In this document: piece by piece, positions 1 through 9,325 of the stretch | Layout of the letters: each line of letters opens with the position of its first letter | Position numbering within the stretch: the first letter of the stretch is position 1 | Assembly (NCBI RefSeq): GCF_900103545.1 | Contig: NZ_FNHH01000009.1 | Coordinates: 1 to 64,000, forward strand | Length of the DNA stretch: 64,000 nucleotides | From: Daejeonella rubra | GTDB lineage: Bacteria > Bacteroidota > Bacteroidia > Sphingobacteriales > Sphingobacteriaceae | Reading direction: 5' to 3' | Notes under the pieces: generated by a model | What the model saw: the letters and a program-made list of their open reading frames with translations, nothing else | Databases searched by the model: none | Told to the model about the DNA's origin: nothing | Translations under genes and position numbers: made by a program

Positions 1-1
1 T

Positions 2-118
2 CAAGAGGCGTTAGAGATACCACATTTTTTCTATTCCGGCTATCTAAAATCTATGCCTGAATTTTCTATCCCCCCAACTTTTCGTCATGATCCCAGATTC
101 CTGCCCTTCCATAGGTAA
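2..118 (+). CDS. C-terminal fragment of an unidentified protein (5' end outside window)
   Basis: A reading frame enters from the left edge and stops at a TAA at 116-118, giving 38 residues that end in a stretch with RHDPRFLPFHR. The composition (aromatic residues, prolines, DPRF near the end) is protein-like, and endings of this kind occur in TPR-containing signalling proteins. The fragment is too short to name a family. A chance open frame at the window edge cannot be excluded. The 80 bases after it, up to the convergent gene end at 201, hold nothing recognisable. Confidence 0.35.
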   Translation, partial: QEALEIPHFFYSGYLKSMPEFSIPPTFRHDPRFLPFHR

Positions 119-200
119 GAAAATCCTCAAACCAAGCAAAAACTGGCTTAAAAGCTATGATATTGTAAGAGAAGCACACGCGATACGCATACGCCAGAGC

Positions 201-1526
201 CTACTTTGAAACCAAATTCCATTGGTATACTCTTTTCACAGAAGAATTTTGTTTCAATCTTTCTATTCCAGCACTAGTCAGTTTAGTTTCATTCAGATTG
301 ATTGATTCCAGGTATTTTAAGCTAAGAACTTTGGGAATGATCTTATCTGTAATTGGATTTTTTTCTAATCGAAGTTTTTCAAGATTGCTCATCAGAGCTA
401 AAAAATCAAGATCCTGGTCTGTCAATTCATTGTTAGATAGATTAAGCCAAATAATATTTTTTGCGATGGATTTCAAATTAGTCTTCATTGAATTGATAAG
501 ATCGCCCTTCCCTTCCGATAAAGTAACATCAAGCATGAGCGGCTTATGCTGCATTACTCTAATATTCAACCCCTTAGAACGAAGTGTATCAATCAAAGCC
601 ATCTTCACAAACGCGGGTATATCCTGATTAACAGCATCATTTGTCTCACCTGCCAACTCATCACTACCCGAGAAATTACCCAATTTTAAATAGGAAGCTA
701 CTTTTGCATTAATTACCTGGGTATTTTGCAACTCCGACATTCTTTTTCCATCCACAGCTTTCCCCTTCTCTATCCACCATTGAATGATCTCAATTTCTGT
801 TTTCGTTAAAGGTGTTTTACCGTCACTAGGCATGAACTTTTCATTTGTGGGATCAAGCATAATGCGGGCAAACAATTCGCTTTTATTCAGAGCTCCCGCC
901 TCAATTGCTGGTCCGGTTTTGCCACCCTTTAACAAATCTTCTAAGGTTTGAACAGAAAACTCACCCTTCCTTTTACCATCTCTATGACATTGAGAACAAC
1001 GTTGAATAAGAATTGGATGAACTACATCTTCAAAGATCATTGCTTGCCCGACACTCACTGGTTTCTCCCGGGGCGTTTCTAAAAGTACTTTTAAAGAGAG
1101 ATATTCTGATCCATGAGTTAATCTGCCGCCCTGATGCCCGGTATAACTTACTAAAGCGACTATAAAAATGCAAAGGACAGAAAAAACAGACCGTTTGATC
1201 TCAAATAACTTTTTAACAGGATCACTGACTAATAGAAATAATAAACCTGTACCCAAAGCAAGTGCAATCCCTGATATTTTATGATTATTTAGTTCCCGAT
1301 AGTCGTAATCGCCACTTAATGATAAAATATAACCAAAGATACAGGCCAATACCGCGGCCACAAAGCCCAATAATAACGTAATCGATACAGAAGATTTCAG
1401 GAATTCATATTTCTTAAAATACGATAACAGCTCAAACAGGAGAGCCAGTATCAGAAATCCGATCGGTAAATGAACGATCAGCGGATGAAGTTGTCCCGAA
1501 AAAGCAGCTATATCTAATAGCACCAT
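201..1526 (-). CDS. Membrane-bound c-type cytochrome with leucine-rich repeats (cassette A)
   Basis: 441 aa. The first ~150 residues carry about four hydrophobic segments of the DUF2231 type, starting with a conserved HPLIVHLPIGF stretch. Next comes a planctomycete-type cytochrome c domain with one haem motif (CSQCH, near residue 178) and the usual MPSDGKTPLT region that may supply the axial Met. The last ~90 residues are leucine-rich repeats. It probably anchors electron transfer at the inner membrane with the haem in the periplasm. The ATG directly abuts the stop of the upstream NHL gene, so it is the last gene of a four-gene operon. The paralogue at 30767-32920 has extra C-terminal domains missing here. 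Confidence 0.85.
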   Translation of the reverse strand: MVLLDIAAFSGQLHPLIVHLPIGFLILALLFELLSYFKKYEFLKSSVSITLLLGFVAAVLACIFGYILSLSGDYDYRELNNHKISGIALALGTGLLFLLVSDPVKKLFEIKRSVFSVLCIFIVALVSYTGHQGGRLTHGSEYLSLKVLLETPREKPVSVGQAMIFEDVVHPILIQRCSQCHRDGKRKGEFSVQTLEDLLKGGKTGPAIEAGALNKSELFARIMLDPTNEKFMPSDGKTPLTKTEIEIIQWWIEKGKAVDGKRMSELQNTQVINAKVASYLKLGNFSGSDELAGETNDAVNQDIPAFVKMALIDTLRSKGLNIRVMQHKPLMLDVTLSEGKGDLINSMKTNLKSIAKNIIWLNLSNNELTDQDLDFLALMSNLEKLRLEKNPITDKIIPKVLSLKYLESINLNETKLTSAGIERLKQNSSVKRVYQWNLVSK

Positions 1527-2636
1527 TTATACTCTTGTTAATTTGATCGGGGAAGTATTATTGGCATTCCACTGACAGACATAAATGTTTTTATCTTCAT
1601 CAATACAAACATCATGACAATGCTGGAACATCTGACCAGGCGCTTGCAGGGTGGCTTGCAATACATTGTTTTTGTAAACCGGCGCATTTCCTCCGGGATT
1701 TGAAATTACCTTGTTAGATGCATCTAAAATGGTTACAAATCCACTATTGCCTCCGATCATTTTCCCGGCTGCATCATTCGACCAGCAAACTCCGGCATAC
1801 AGATTATCTCCATCCATAACAGGTCTGCAAACATGCATCCCGGGCATATCAATGCGATGCAGAAATTTGCCATCAAGAGTAAATACTTTGAAGCAGTTTT
1901 CTTCTCTGGATGTACAGATCAAGGTTGGATTGTTTTTGTTCCTGTAATCAATGGCAACACCATGGGCACATCGAAGATTAAGATCAGGATTTGTATTATT
2001 TCGTCCGCCAAAATGCCTTATATACTGGCCTCTGCTGTTGTATTGGATAATATAATCGGATCCATATCCATCTGCGACATAAATATCTCCATTAGGGCCA
2101 ATGGCTGTTTCGGTTGGCATAAACTTTTCATCATCTTTATAGATACCGATCGTTTTTGGATGACCGATAGCAAAAATTATCCTTCCATTTATATCCGTTT
2201 TTATAACCTGTCCTGCCTGAGGATTCCAGTTTCCTGATTTATTTTGATACCATCCGCAATCCACGATCAGTAAAAAATCTTCTCCACCTTCCTTACTGAT
2301 CGACAAACCATGTCCACCAGGCCATGCTGTCCCCCAGTTATCCAGGAGTTTTCCTGATTTGTCGAATATTAAGATATTATTGTGTGTATGATCACCCAGC
2401 ATGATCAATCTGCCTTTACTATCCTGAACCATTTCATGACAGTTGAAAAGCGGATTGCTATTGACACTAATTTTAGCCCAGGCCTTATCGACCTTATATT
2501 TGAATTCTCCATGTCCAATTAAGGAATCATCGGCTGACAGACCTGCAGATTCTTTTGAAAAGCCTGCACTTGTTCCAGCCATTGTAAGTGCTGTGGCCAT
2601 GGTTGAATTTTTGAGGAAATTTCTTCTTGAAATCAT
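1527..2636 (-). CDS. Exported NHL-repeat six-bladed beta-propeller protein (cassette A)
   Basis: 369 aa. The N-terminus has a twin-arginine-like signal (SRRNFLKNS followed by a hydrophobic stretch), as in many Bacteroidota cofactor-linked proteins. The rest consists of NHL-type blades (GPNGDIYVADGYGSDYI, then GVAIDYRNK and DVCIDEDKNIYVCQW), resembling the propeller of peptidylglycine lyase-like proteins. The repeated CHD and CHE pairs may bind metal. It sits 50 bp after the DUF1501 gene and ends where the cytochrome gene starts. The paralogue at 32945-33970 shares blade sequences and signal type. The family is clear; the substrate is unknown. Confidence 0.82.
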   Translation of the reverse strand: MISRRNFLKNSTMATALTMAGTSAGFSKESAGLSADDSLIGHGEFKYKVDKAWAKISVNSNPLFNCHEMVQDSKGRLIMLGDHTHNNILIFDKSGKLLDNWGTAWPGGHGLSISKEGGEDFLLIVDCGWYQNKSGNWNPQAGQVIKTDINGRIIFAIGHPKTIGIYKDDEKFMPTETAIGPNGDIYVADGYGSDYIIQYNSRGQYIRHFGGRNNTNPDLNLRCAHGVAIDYRNKNNPTLICTSREENCFKVFTLDGKFLHRIDMPGMHVCRPVMDGDNLYAGVCWSNDAAGKMIGGNSGFVTILDASNKVISNPGGNAPVYKNNVLQATLQAPGQMFQHCHDVCIDEDKNIYVCQWNANNTSPIKLTRV

Positions 2637-2686
2637 TTTCTATTGAATGTTATGAGGTTTGATCTTTTTAATGAAAATAATAAAGT

Positions 2687-4204
2687 TTAACTTAAAATCG
2701 CTTTCACCACCTTGCCTTCTACATCAGTTAAACGAAAGCGCCTCCCCTGAAACTTATAGGTGAGCCTTTCATGATCTACACCCATGATATGCATCAGAGT
2801 TGCATGAAAGTCGTGCACATGTACAGGATCCTTCACAATATTATAACTGAAGTCGTCGGTTTCACCATAACTGATCCCTGGTTTAACTCCGGCACCCGCC
2901 ATCCACATAGTAAAGCAACGGGGATGATGATCACGACCATAGTTATCTGCGGATAGTTTTCCCTGAGAATAAACCGTGCGACCGAATTCTCCACCCCAAA
3001 TAACAAGGGTATCTTCCAATAATCCTCTTCTTTTGAGATCTTTGATAAAGGCTGCTGTTGGCTGATCCGTATCTTTACATTGCTTAATCATATTTCCGGG
3101 AAGATCTCCGTGATGGTCCCATCCCTGATGATATAGTTGTACAAATTTGACATCCTTTTCCAGTAATTTTCTGGCCAGAATGCAATTGGCTGCATAGGTG
3201 CCCGGATCACGGCTATCGGGACCGTACATATCAAAAACTTCATCAGTTTCATCAGCTGTAGACATCACCTCAGGAATGGAGGTCTGCATACGGTATGCCA
3301 TTTCATATTGAGCAATACGCGCTTCAACTTCAGGATCACCATAGGCATCATTTTGAAGACGATTTAATCTGGAAAGATAATCGAGCATTTCTTTCCGGTC
3401 TTTTCCCTCATATCCATCCGGATCGTCAAGAAAGAGAACAGGGTCCTTACCTGCTCTGAACTGCACTCCCTGATGTTCTGAAGGCAGAAAACCGTTACCC
3501 CATAATCTTGCATACAAGGGTTGATCTTTCGCTGCATTTTTTGAAACAAGTACAATAAATGTCGGAAGGTTTTGATTGTCAGAACCCAGTCCATAACTCA
3601 GCCAGGATCCAATGGAAGCCCTACCGGGTAATTGGTTGCCTGTTTGAAAGAATGTTAGTGCAGGATCATGATTGATCGCTTCAGAATGAATGGATTTAAT
3701 GATACAAAGATCATCCACCACCTCTGCAGTATGGGGTAATAGCTCGCTTATCCATGTCCGGGAATCACCATGCTGATTAAACTTAAATGCTGAAGGAACA
3801 ATTGGTAAAGTACTTTGACTGCCACTCATTCCTGTTAATCTTTGTCCTTGACGAACAGAAGCAGGTAATTCCTGCCCGAACATATCAACCAATTTTGGTT
3901 TATAATCAAACGTTTCAAATTGAGAAGGTCCCCCACTCATAAACAGATAAACTACTCTCTTTGCCTTCGGAGCAAAATGAGGTAATGCGCGAAGAATTTC
4001 CTGTTCAAGGGAAGCTGAAGGGCTTTCTGAAGCCATTTTATTTGCCAGGGTACCCAGAACTGATTTCCCAATTAATGAGCTTAGGGCTAATGCGCCAATT
4101 CCTAAAGAAGTTTTGGTTAAAAAATTGCGCCTGTCCCAACCTTTATTCAACTGATCAAACTCAGGTGAATGCAATTTGAAGGGTTCTTTATGATGATCAC
4201 TCAT
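2687..4204 (-). CDS. DUF1501 family protein (cassette A)
   Basis: 505 aa. It has a Tat-like N-terminus (DRRNFLTKTSLGIGALALSSL) and the hallmarks of DUF1501: MSGGPSQFETFDYKPKL, HSEAINHDPALTFFQTG, LYHQGWDHHGDLPGN and WGGEFGRTVYSQG, ending in DFHATLMHIMGVDHERLTYKFQGR. DUF1501 proteins belong to the alkaline phosphatase/sulfatase fold group and in Planctomycetes, Verrucomicrobia and Bacteroidota are almost always next to DUF1549/DUF1553 cytochromes, as here (3 bp separate them). Activity is not established; a periplasmic partner of the cytochrome is an inference. The paralogue is at 33995-35446. Confidence 0.9.
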   Translation of the reverse strand: MSDHHKEPFKLHSPEFDQLNKGWDRRNFLTKTSLGIGALALSSLIGKSVLGTLANKMASESPSASLEQEILRALPHFAPKAKRVVYLFMSGGPSQFETFDYKPKLVDMFGQELPASVRQGQRLTGMSGSQSTLPIVPSAFKFNQHGDSRTWISELLPHTAEVVDDLCIIKSIHSEAINHDPALTFFQTGNQLPGRASIGSWLSYGLGSDNQNLPTFIVLVSKNAAKDQPLYARLWGNGFLPSEHQGVQFRAGKDPVLFLDDPDGYEGKDRKEMLDYLSRLNRLQNDAYGDPEVEARIAQYEMAYRMQTSIPEVMSTADETDEVFDMYGPDSRDPGTYAANCILARKLLEKDVKFVQLYHQGWDHHGDLPGNMIKQCKDTDQPTAAFIKDLKRRGLLEDTLVIWGGEFGRTVYSQGKLSADNYGRDHHPRCFTMWMAGAGVKPGISYGETDDFSYNIVKDPVHVHDFHATLMHIMGVDHERLTYKFQGRRFRLTDVEGKVVKAILS

Positions 4205-4207
4205 AAT

Positions 4208-7200
4208 TTATCTTTTTGTAAGTGTCGCATCTGAATTTAAAATAACACTGGCCACCACAGAATTAGCAGCTACCATAGCAGGTTCAAGTGACTTATTTAC
4301 TTTAAATTGTCCTGCACTTAACCAACCTTTAGTCTTTTTTATGTCTGCCCTGAATCTTTGTAATTCTTTGGATTGCAATGCTTTAAGAAGATCAAGTTCT
4401 GCCTTTCCAGGCCTTATACCTGTTAATTTACTGTAAATATCAGAAATAGCCTTAGATGTGTCTTTGGAGGATGTAATTTCCTGTCCCATTACTTTTGAGG
4501 CTTCCACAAATGTGGGATCATTAAGCAAAACAAGCGATTGAAGCGGAGTATTTGTGCTTTGTCGGCGGACCACACAATAACTACGGGTTGTGGCATCAAA
4601 AGTATTGAGTGTAGGATTAGGAACCGATCGTTTAACCAGTACATACAGACTTCGCCTGTAAACAGCGTCACCAGAATCAGCTTTATAGCTTGTATTATTA
4701 ATTTCCCATAATCCATCAGGCTGATAAGGCTTCACGCTTTTACCGCCAATCTTTTTATTCAATAAACCACTCGCCATTAAAGCATTATCGCGGATCATTT
4801 CTGCAGACATGCGCTGTGCCGGACCATGAGATAAAAATCTGTTCTCAGGATCTTTCATTTTCGCGGAGGCAATAGCCCTGGAATCTTGTCTGTAAGTTGC
4901 CGACATAACAATTAGCTTACACAATTTTTTATTATCCCATCCAGATTCCCTGTAAGTAACTGCTAACCAATCCAATAATTCAGGATGGCTAGGCAATTCG
5001 CCCTGATTACCAAAATCTTCGGAAGTTTTAACAAGACCAGTTCCGAAAAAATTCTGCCAATACCTGTTAACAGATACCCTTGCGGTGAGTGGGTGATCTT
5101 CATCAGTAAGCCACTGGGCTAATCCTAAACGGTTTTTTGGTAAATTTCCAGGGAATGGAAGGATGGATTCAGGGGTATTCGGAAAAACCTCTTCACCAAA
5201 ACTATCATAATTGCCTCTTTTTAGAAGATATGTCTTTTTAGGCTGTGGCGAATCCTGCATAACCATTAGCTCCCGAATCTTTTCAGTAGAATCAGCCAGT
5301 TCTGTCCTGATTTCTGTTAGCCTCTTATTTACAAATTGAACTTCAGGATCAATCACAGAGGAGTAGTATGTTTTCAAGAGACTTAATTCTGTATCCGAAA
5401 ACCGTGCGCTTGTTTTTTTAACAATGGAACTCCATGCTGCCCGTCCGGCAAGTATTTTTATTTCAAGATCTGTTAATTCTCTATTGTAGACCATAATGTC
5501 ATCAACCTTACCCCCTTTGAACCCAAGTCCACGATCCCATGCACCAATCTGAAGGCCCGGCTGCTCCTTTGAATTCATCAGAATATCTTTGCTTAGCTGA
5601 TCCATGGTAGTTTCCAGCCTCAGTTCTGTGCCATTTTGAAACAATTTCAAACCTTTTGCCTTGGAAGAACCATCATAGGTCATAGTAAGCTGAACCCATT
5701 GATTACGAGGTACGGTCTGCTGTGTAATTCTGGAAATTGCATTGGAAGGTGCTGCATGTGACATGTTCACGGTTAACTTATTGTCCTTCAGATACAAATG
5801 GTATCCACGGAAATTATATAAACGTTCTGCAACACATTTGTGAAAAATCACACCCTCTTTAAATTCCTTTGGGATAAAAACACTGATATTAATGCTGAAG
5901 GGTTCTGATTTTCTGAAAACACCTACCTGATTCAGGTCAAACCACTGGTCTCCATTTAAAACCAGTGCATTTCCATTATCCCGCTTTTCAAATACCGGTT
6001 TATCTGTAGATGAGCTTTTTAATGCAGTATTTTTAGGTCCATGAACTGAATTTTTTAATGAACCATTTGAAAAGGTATAGTGCGCCTGCAGACCGTTTAA
6101 AGGAATAAGCTCTCTTTCCAATTTTTTAAAGTCATTGCTCTTTATCCAATTTCGAAACCCGGCTTCTGAACCATTTTTTGTTATAATTAATTTGTTTTCC
6201 TGTTTTGAAATATTATTATCTATGTATTTAATGATCCTTTCCTGCTCCTTTGAAGGAAGTAAGATTGTTGGAGAAGGTGTGGCATCATCCCATGAAATTT
6301 GTCCCGCTTCTTTTACCCGATTGAAAAAGCTGAACATTTCATAATAATTCTTTTGTGAAATTGGATCATATTTATGGTCATGACATCTGGCACAACCTAT
6401 AGGAAGGCCCATAACAGCAATTCCAGTGGTATTAACCCGATCAATTACATATTCCGCCTGAAATTCTTCTTCAATTATACCACCCTCAAGATTTTGCTGA
6501 TGGAGTCTGTTAAATGCAGTGGCTATCTTCATTTCTTTATTAGCATTCGGCATCAGGTCGCCCGCTAATTGCCATTTTACAAACTGATCATAAGGCATAT
6601 TCTTATTATAGGCCTGGATAACCCAATCGCGATAGGGTGACATATCAATAAGCCGATCGACAGTATAGCCATGGGAGTCTGCAAAACGAGCAAGGTCAAG
6701 CCAATTTACAGCCATTTTTTCTCCGTAATGCGGTGATTTGAGTAAACGGTCAACCTGCTTTTCATAGGCTTCCGGCGATCTGTCATTCACAAAGGCAGCA
6801 ATTTCAGCAAGAGTTGGTGGCAGACCTGTTAGATCCAGAGAAAGCCTTCTCAGCAAAAGTTCTTTTTTTGCCTGGCTCGATGGCTGCAGGTTTTCGATTT
6901 CTAATTTCCGGACGATAAAATTATCGATCGGATTGATGACCCAGCTATCCAATTTTACTGTGGGAACTTCAGCTTTTTCAGGCTTTACAAATGCCCAATG
7001 AGTTTTATATTCTGCTCCTTCCCTGATCCATTTTATTAAAATGGCTTTTTCAGTAGCTGAAAGGTTAAGGTTGGATTTTTTAGAGGGCATTTTATATTCA
7101 GGATCATCCGACAAAATGCGGTGAAATAATTCACTTCCATTTAAGTCACCCGGATCAATTGCAACTTTTCCGGGACTCTCTGGAAGATCTGCAAAAGCAA

Positions 7201-7432
7201 AAGATTGAAGGTCAAGACGAAGTCCGGCTTGTTGTTTAGCCATATCCGGACCATGACAAGAAAAACATTTATCTGATAATATAGGCTTTACATGAAGATT
7301 GTAATCCATTTTATCCGGAAGATCAGCATAAGCTTCAGCAACATCATTAGGTAAGTCGGGAGAGCAGGATGCCACATGAAAAATCCCAATCAGAATTGCA
7401 AAAAAGGTAAGTGCCCGAACTAAACGATTCAT
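4208..7432 (-). CDS. DUF1549/DUF1553 planctomycete-type cytochrome c lipoprotein with LamG insert (cassette A)
   Basis: 1074 aa. A lipobox (VASC, Cys23) predicts a lipoprotein. A PSCyt1 domain follows with haem motif CFSCH (Cys56, Cys59, His60), then DUF1549, which carries a second CxxCH (CARCHDHKYDP, near residue 350). A LamG/concanavalin-like domain fills roughly residues 440-650, where the paralogue at 35446-37770 has nothing. The C-terminal half is DUF1553 (NRLGLAQWLTDEDHPLTARV, TNTPLQSLVLLNDPTF). First gene of cassette A; the likely promoter lies in 7433-7813. The role is presumed to be oxidation of a polymer-derived substrate, with LamG suggesting glycan binding. Confidence 0.9.
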   Translation of the reverse strand: MNRLVRALTFFAILIGIFHVASCSPDLPNDVAEAYADLPDKMDYNLHVKPILSDKCFSCHGPDMAKQQAGLRLDLQSFAFADLPESPGKVAIDPGDLNGSELFHRILSDDPEYKMPSKKSNLNLSATEKAILIKWIREGAEYKTHWAFVKPEKAEVPTVKLDSWVINPIDNFIVRKLEIENLQPSSQAKKELLLRRLSLDLTGLPPTLAEIAAFVNDRSPEAYEKQVDRLLKSPHYGEKMAVNWLDLARFADSHGYTVDRLIDMSPYRDWVIQAYNKNMPYDQFVKWQLAGDLMPNANKEMKIATAFNRLHQQNLEGGIIEEEFQAEYVIDRVNTTGIAVMGLPIGCARCHDHKYDPISQKNYYEMFSFFNRVKEAGQISWDDATPSPTILLPSKEQERIIKYIDNNISKQENKLIITKNGSEAGFRNWIKSNDFKKLERELIPLNGLQAHYTFSNGSLKNSVHGPKNTALKSSSTDKPVFEKRDNGNALVLNGDQWFDLNQVGVFRKSEPFSINISVFIPKEFKEGVIFHKCVAERLYNFRGYHLYLKDNKLTVNMSHAAPSNAISRITQQTVPRNQWVQLTMTYDGSSKAKGLKLFQNGTELRLETTMDQLSKDILMNSKEQPGLQIGAWDRGLGFKGGKVDDIMVYNRELTDLEIKILAGRAAWSSIVKKTSARFSDTELSLLKTYYSSVIDPEVQFVNKRLTEIRTELADSTEKIRELMVMQDSPQPKKTYLLKRGNYDSFGEEVFPNTPESILPFPGNLPKNRLGLAQWLTDEDHPLTARVSVNRYWQNFFGTGLVKTSEDFGNQGELPSHPELLDWLAVTYRESGWDNKKLCKLIVMSATYRQDSRAIASAKMKDPENRFLSHGPAQRMSAEMIRDNALMASGLLNKKIGGKSVKPYQPDGLWEINNTSYKADSGDAVYRRSLYVLVKRSVPNPTLNTFDATTRSYCVVRRQSTNTPLQSLVLLNDPTFVEASKVMGQEITSSKDTSKAISDIYSKLTGIRPGKAELDLLKALQSKELQRFRADIKKTKGWLSAGQFKVNKSLEPAMVAANSVVASVILNSDATLTKR

Positions 7433-7813
7433 TGATTGATATTGATCCTTTTTGTATTATTTATTTGCCTTTTATTTAATCGGAAAACCATTTTATAGAT
7501 CAGTCGGGTTTAGGTCTACAATTAATTAAGAAGCAAATGTCATTCCCTCTGATTCACCCTCTTCTAAATTTAAATCTAACTAATCTTTTCCTTGTTTCTT
7601 AATTTTAAGATAAATCTAAATGCTGCCTGTCTCTTTAGTTTTTATCCTTGAATTCTAAGCACAAAGAAGCCCTATTATGAGATAAAAAAAATAAAATAAT
7701 TTATACTCTGCTGAAAATCAAACTATCAAAAAAGTTTATAATTTTAATTATTGGAATAGTATTGAATTAAATAACAGACAGAAAATTGATTATCAGATCA
7801 TTTCAAAAAATAT
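7433..7813. other. Divergent intergenic region between cassette A and the BASS transporter
   Basis: 381 bp, strongly AT-rich in the half nearest the transporter. It must contain the promoters of two divergent transcription units. I see no gene, RNA or clear operator in it. Confidence 0.5.
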
Positions 7814-8947
7814 ATGAAAATACAAAAACTACTACAGGCATTACTTTGGCTTTCCTTAATTACTCTTTTAGGGGTTACAGTATTAGTTCAACTCGGTTAT
7901 GAAATGGAAGCAAAGGCAATGACCTTCATTTTCTTTATTTTTCTTCTGGCAGGAATAAACGGATCTGAATTTTTAAAAGGATTCTCCTTTACCTTATGGG
8001 TGATCGCTGCGGCAACTATCAGTATGATCTTTCCGCAGTACATAACCGATGTTGGCGGATTTAAAACAGAGGTACTGATCGTTCCTCTGATTCAGCTCAT
8101 CATGTTCGGAATGGGAACTGCCATGGGCTTAAAGGACTTTATTGGTGTTTTAAAAATGCCAAAAGGGGTTTTTATCGGCCTGTTTTTGCAGTTTTCGATC
8201 ATGCCTTTACTGGCATTAAGTCTGACTTTGATTATGAATTTTCCTCCTGAAATTGCAGCAGGAGTAATTCTGATCGGATGTGTACCCTGTGGGGTTTCTT
8301 CCAATATTTTAAATTTCCTGTCTAAAGGAAATCTGGCTTTATCTATTACCTTAACCTCATTTGCAACACTTCTGGCACCATTTATTACCCCTGTTTTGAT
8401 GCAAAAACTTGCAGGACAATTCATTCCGATTGATATTGCCGGTATGATGCTAAGTATAAGTAAAATGATATTCCTTCCATTGATATTAGGAATAGTATTT
8501 AACAGAATATTTGGGAGACGCAGCAGCTGGTTAAATTCAGCAATGCCTTTAGTCGCAATGACTGCTAATGTTATTATCATAGCGGTTATAGTTGCGGCAG
8601 GCAGAGATAGCCTGTTAAATATTGGTTTGCTTTTATTCCTGGCCGCAGCCATTCATAATGCAGCAGGTTATTTACTGGGTTATTGGGGAGGAAGATTATT
8701 TAAATTGAATAAACGGGATAGTCGTACTATTGCTATAGAAGTTGGCCTTCAGAATGGAGGAATGGCGGCTGGTATTGCCTTTGAACTGGGTAGAGCAGCA
8801 ACCATGGGACTTTATCCTGCAATTTTCGGTACCTGGATGGATATCTCAGGTTCCTTCCTGGCAAACTGGTGGAGGAAGAATCCTGTGGATGATATGAGTG
8901 CCGAGGAAGTAATAGAAGCAGAAAAATTTGATTCGGCATCGGCATAA
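7814..8947 (+). CDS. Bile acid:sodium symporter (BASS) family transporter
   Basis: 377 aa with about nine or ten hydrophobic helices. Family signatures are GCVPCGVSSNILNFLSKGN followed by LALSITLTSFATLLAP (the first crossover helix region, with sodium-site residues) and EVGLQNGGMAAGIAFELG (second crossover). BASS proteins couple sodium to uptake of organic anions such as keto acids, pantoate or bile acids; the substrate here cannot be read from sequence. It is divergent from cassette A and may import or recycle a product of that pathway, but this is only an inference from position. Confidence 0.87.
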   Translation: MKIQKLLQALLWLSLITLLGVTVLVQLGYEMEAKAMTFIFFIFLLAGINGSEFLKGFSFTLWVIAAATISMIFPQYITDVGGFKTEVLIVPLIQLIMFGMGTAMGLKDFIGVLKMPKGVFIGLFLQFSIMPLLALSLTLIMNFPPEIAAGVILIGCVPCGVSSNILNFLSKGNLALSITLTSFATLLAPFITPVLMQKLAGQFIPIDIAGMMLSISKMIFLPLILGIVFNRIFGRRSSWLNSAMPLVAMTANVIIIAVIVAAGRDSLLNIGLLLFLAAAIHNAAGYLLGYWGGRLFKLNKRDSRTIAIEVGLQNGGMAAGIAFELGRAATMGLYPAIFGTWMDISGSFLANWWRKNPVDDMSAEEVIEAEKFDSASA

Positions 8948-9325
8948 AAAAGATCAGAGTTCAACAAGGGAAAAGGAACAAGGAGCAAAGAATAAGTACA
9001 ATATTGCCTTTTTGTTCAAAAACTGGTTTTGGTTTCAAATTTCCTGATTTGAAGTTCAATGAAGTATAAATATCGTTTTATTATTACTCCTGAAAAACTT
9101 GCTTAAATCTCCCAATAATATTCAAAAACTAACCCTTCCAGCGCAAAAAGCAGTTCGCTCTCCTCACCAGCGATTGATAGTGTGACGGATAAAAAAAATG
9201 TATTCAATATTGGGATTTTTAGTTTAAAGCAAATTACCTGGCCAGCCATTGTCCACCGCTCGCGGGGGAATTAAAGGGGGTGGTTCTTATCAATTTTTAG
9301 CACTTATTTTATATTTATTCCCTAT
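8948..9325. other. Intergenic region between convergent genes, with a GC-rich repeat-like patch
   Basis: 378 bp with no open frame I trust. Near 9250-9285 is a GC-rich patch (ccgctcgcgg palindrome followed by ggggaattaaagggggtgg) unlike the surrounding AT-rich DNA. It has the look of a dispersed intergenic repeat. No clear rho-independent terminator was identified for either convergent gene. Confidence 0.35.
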
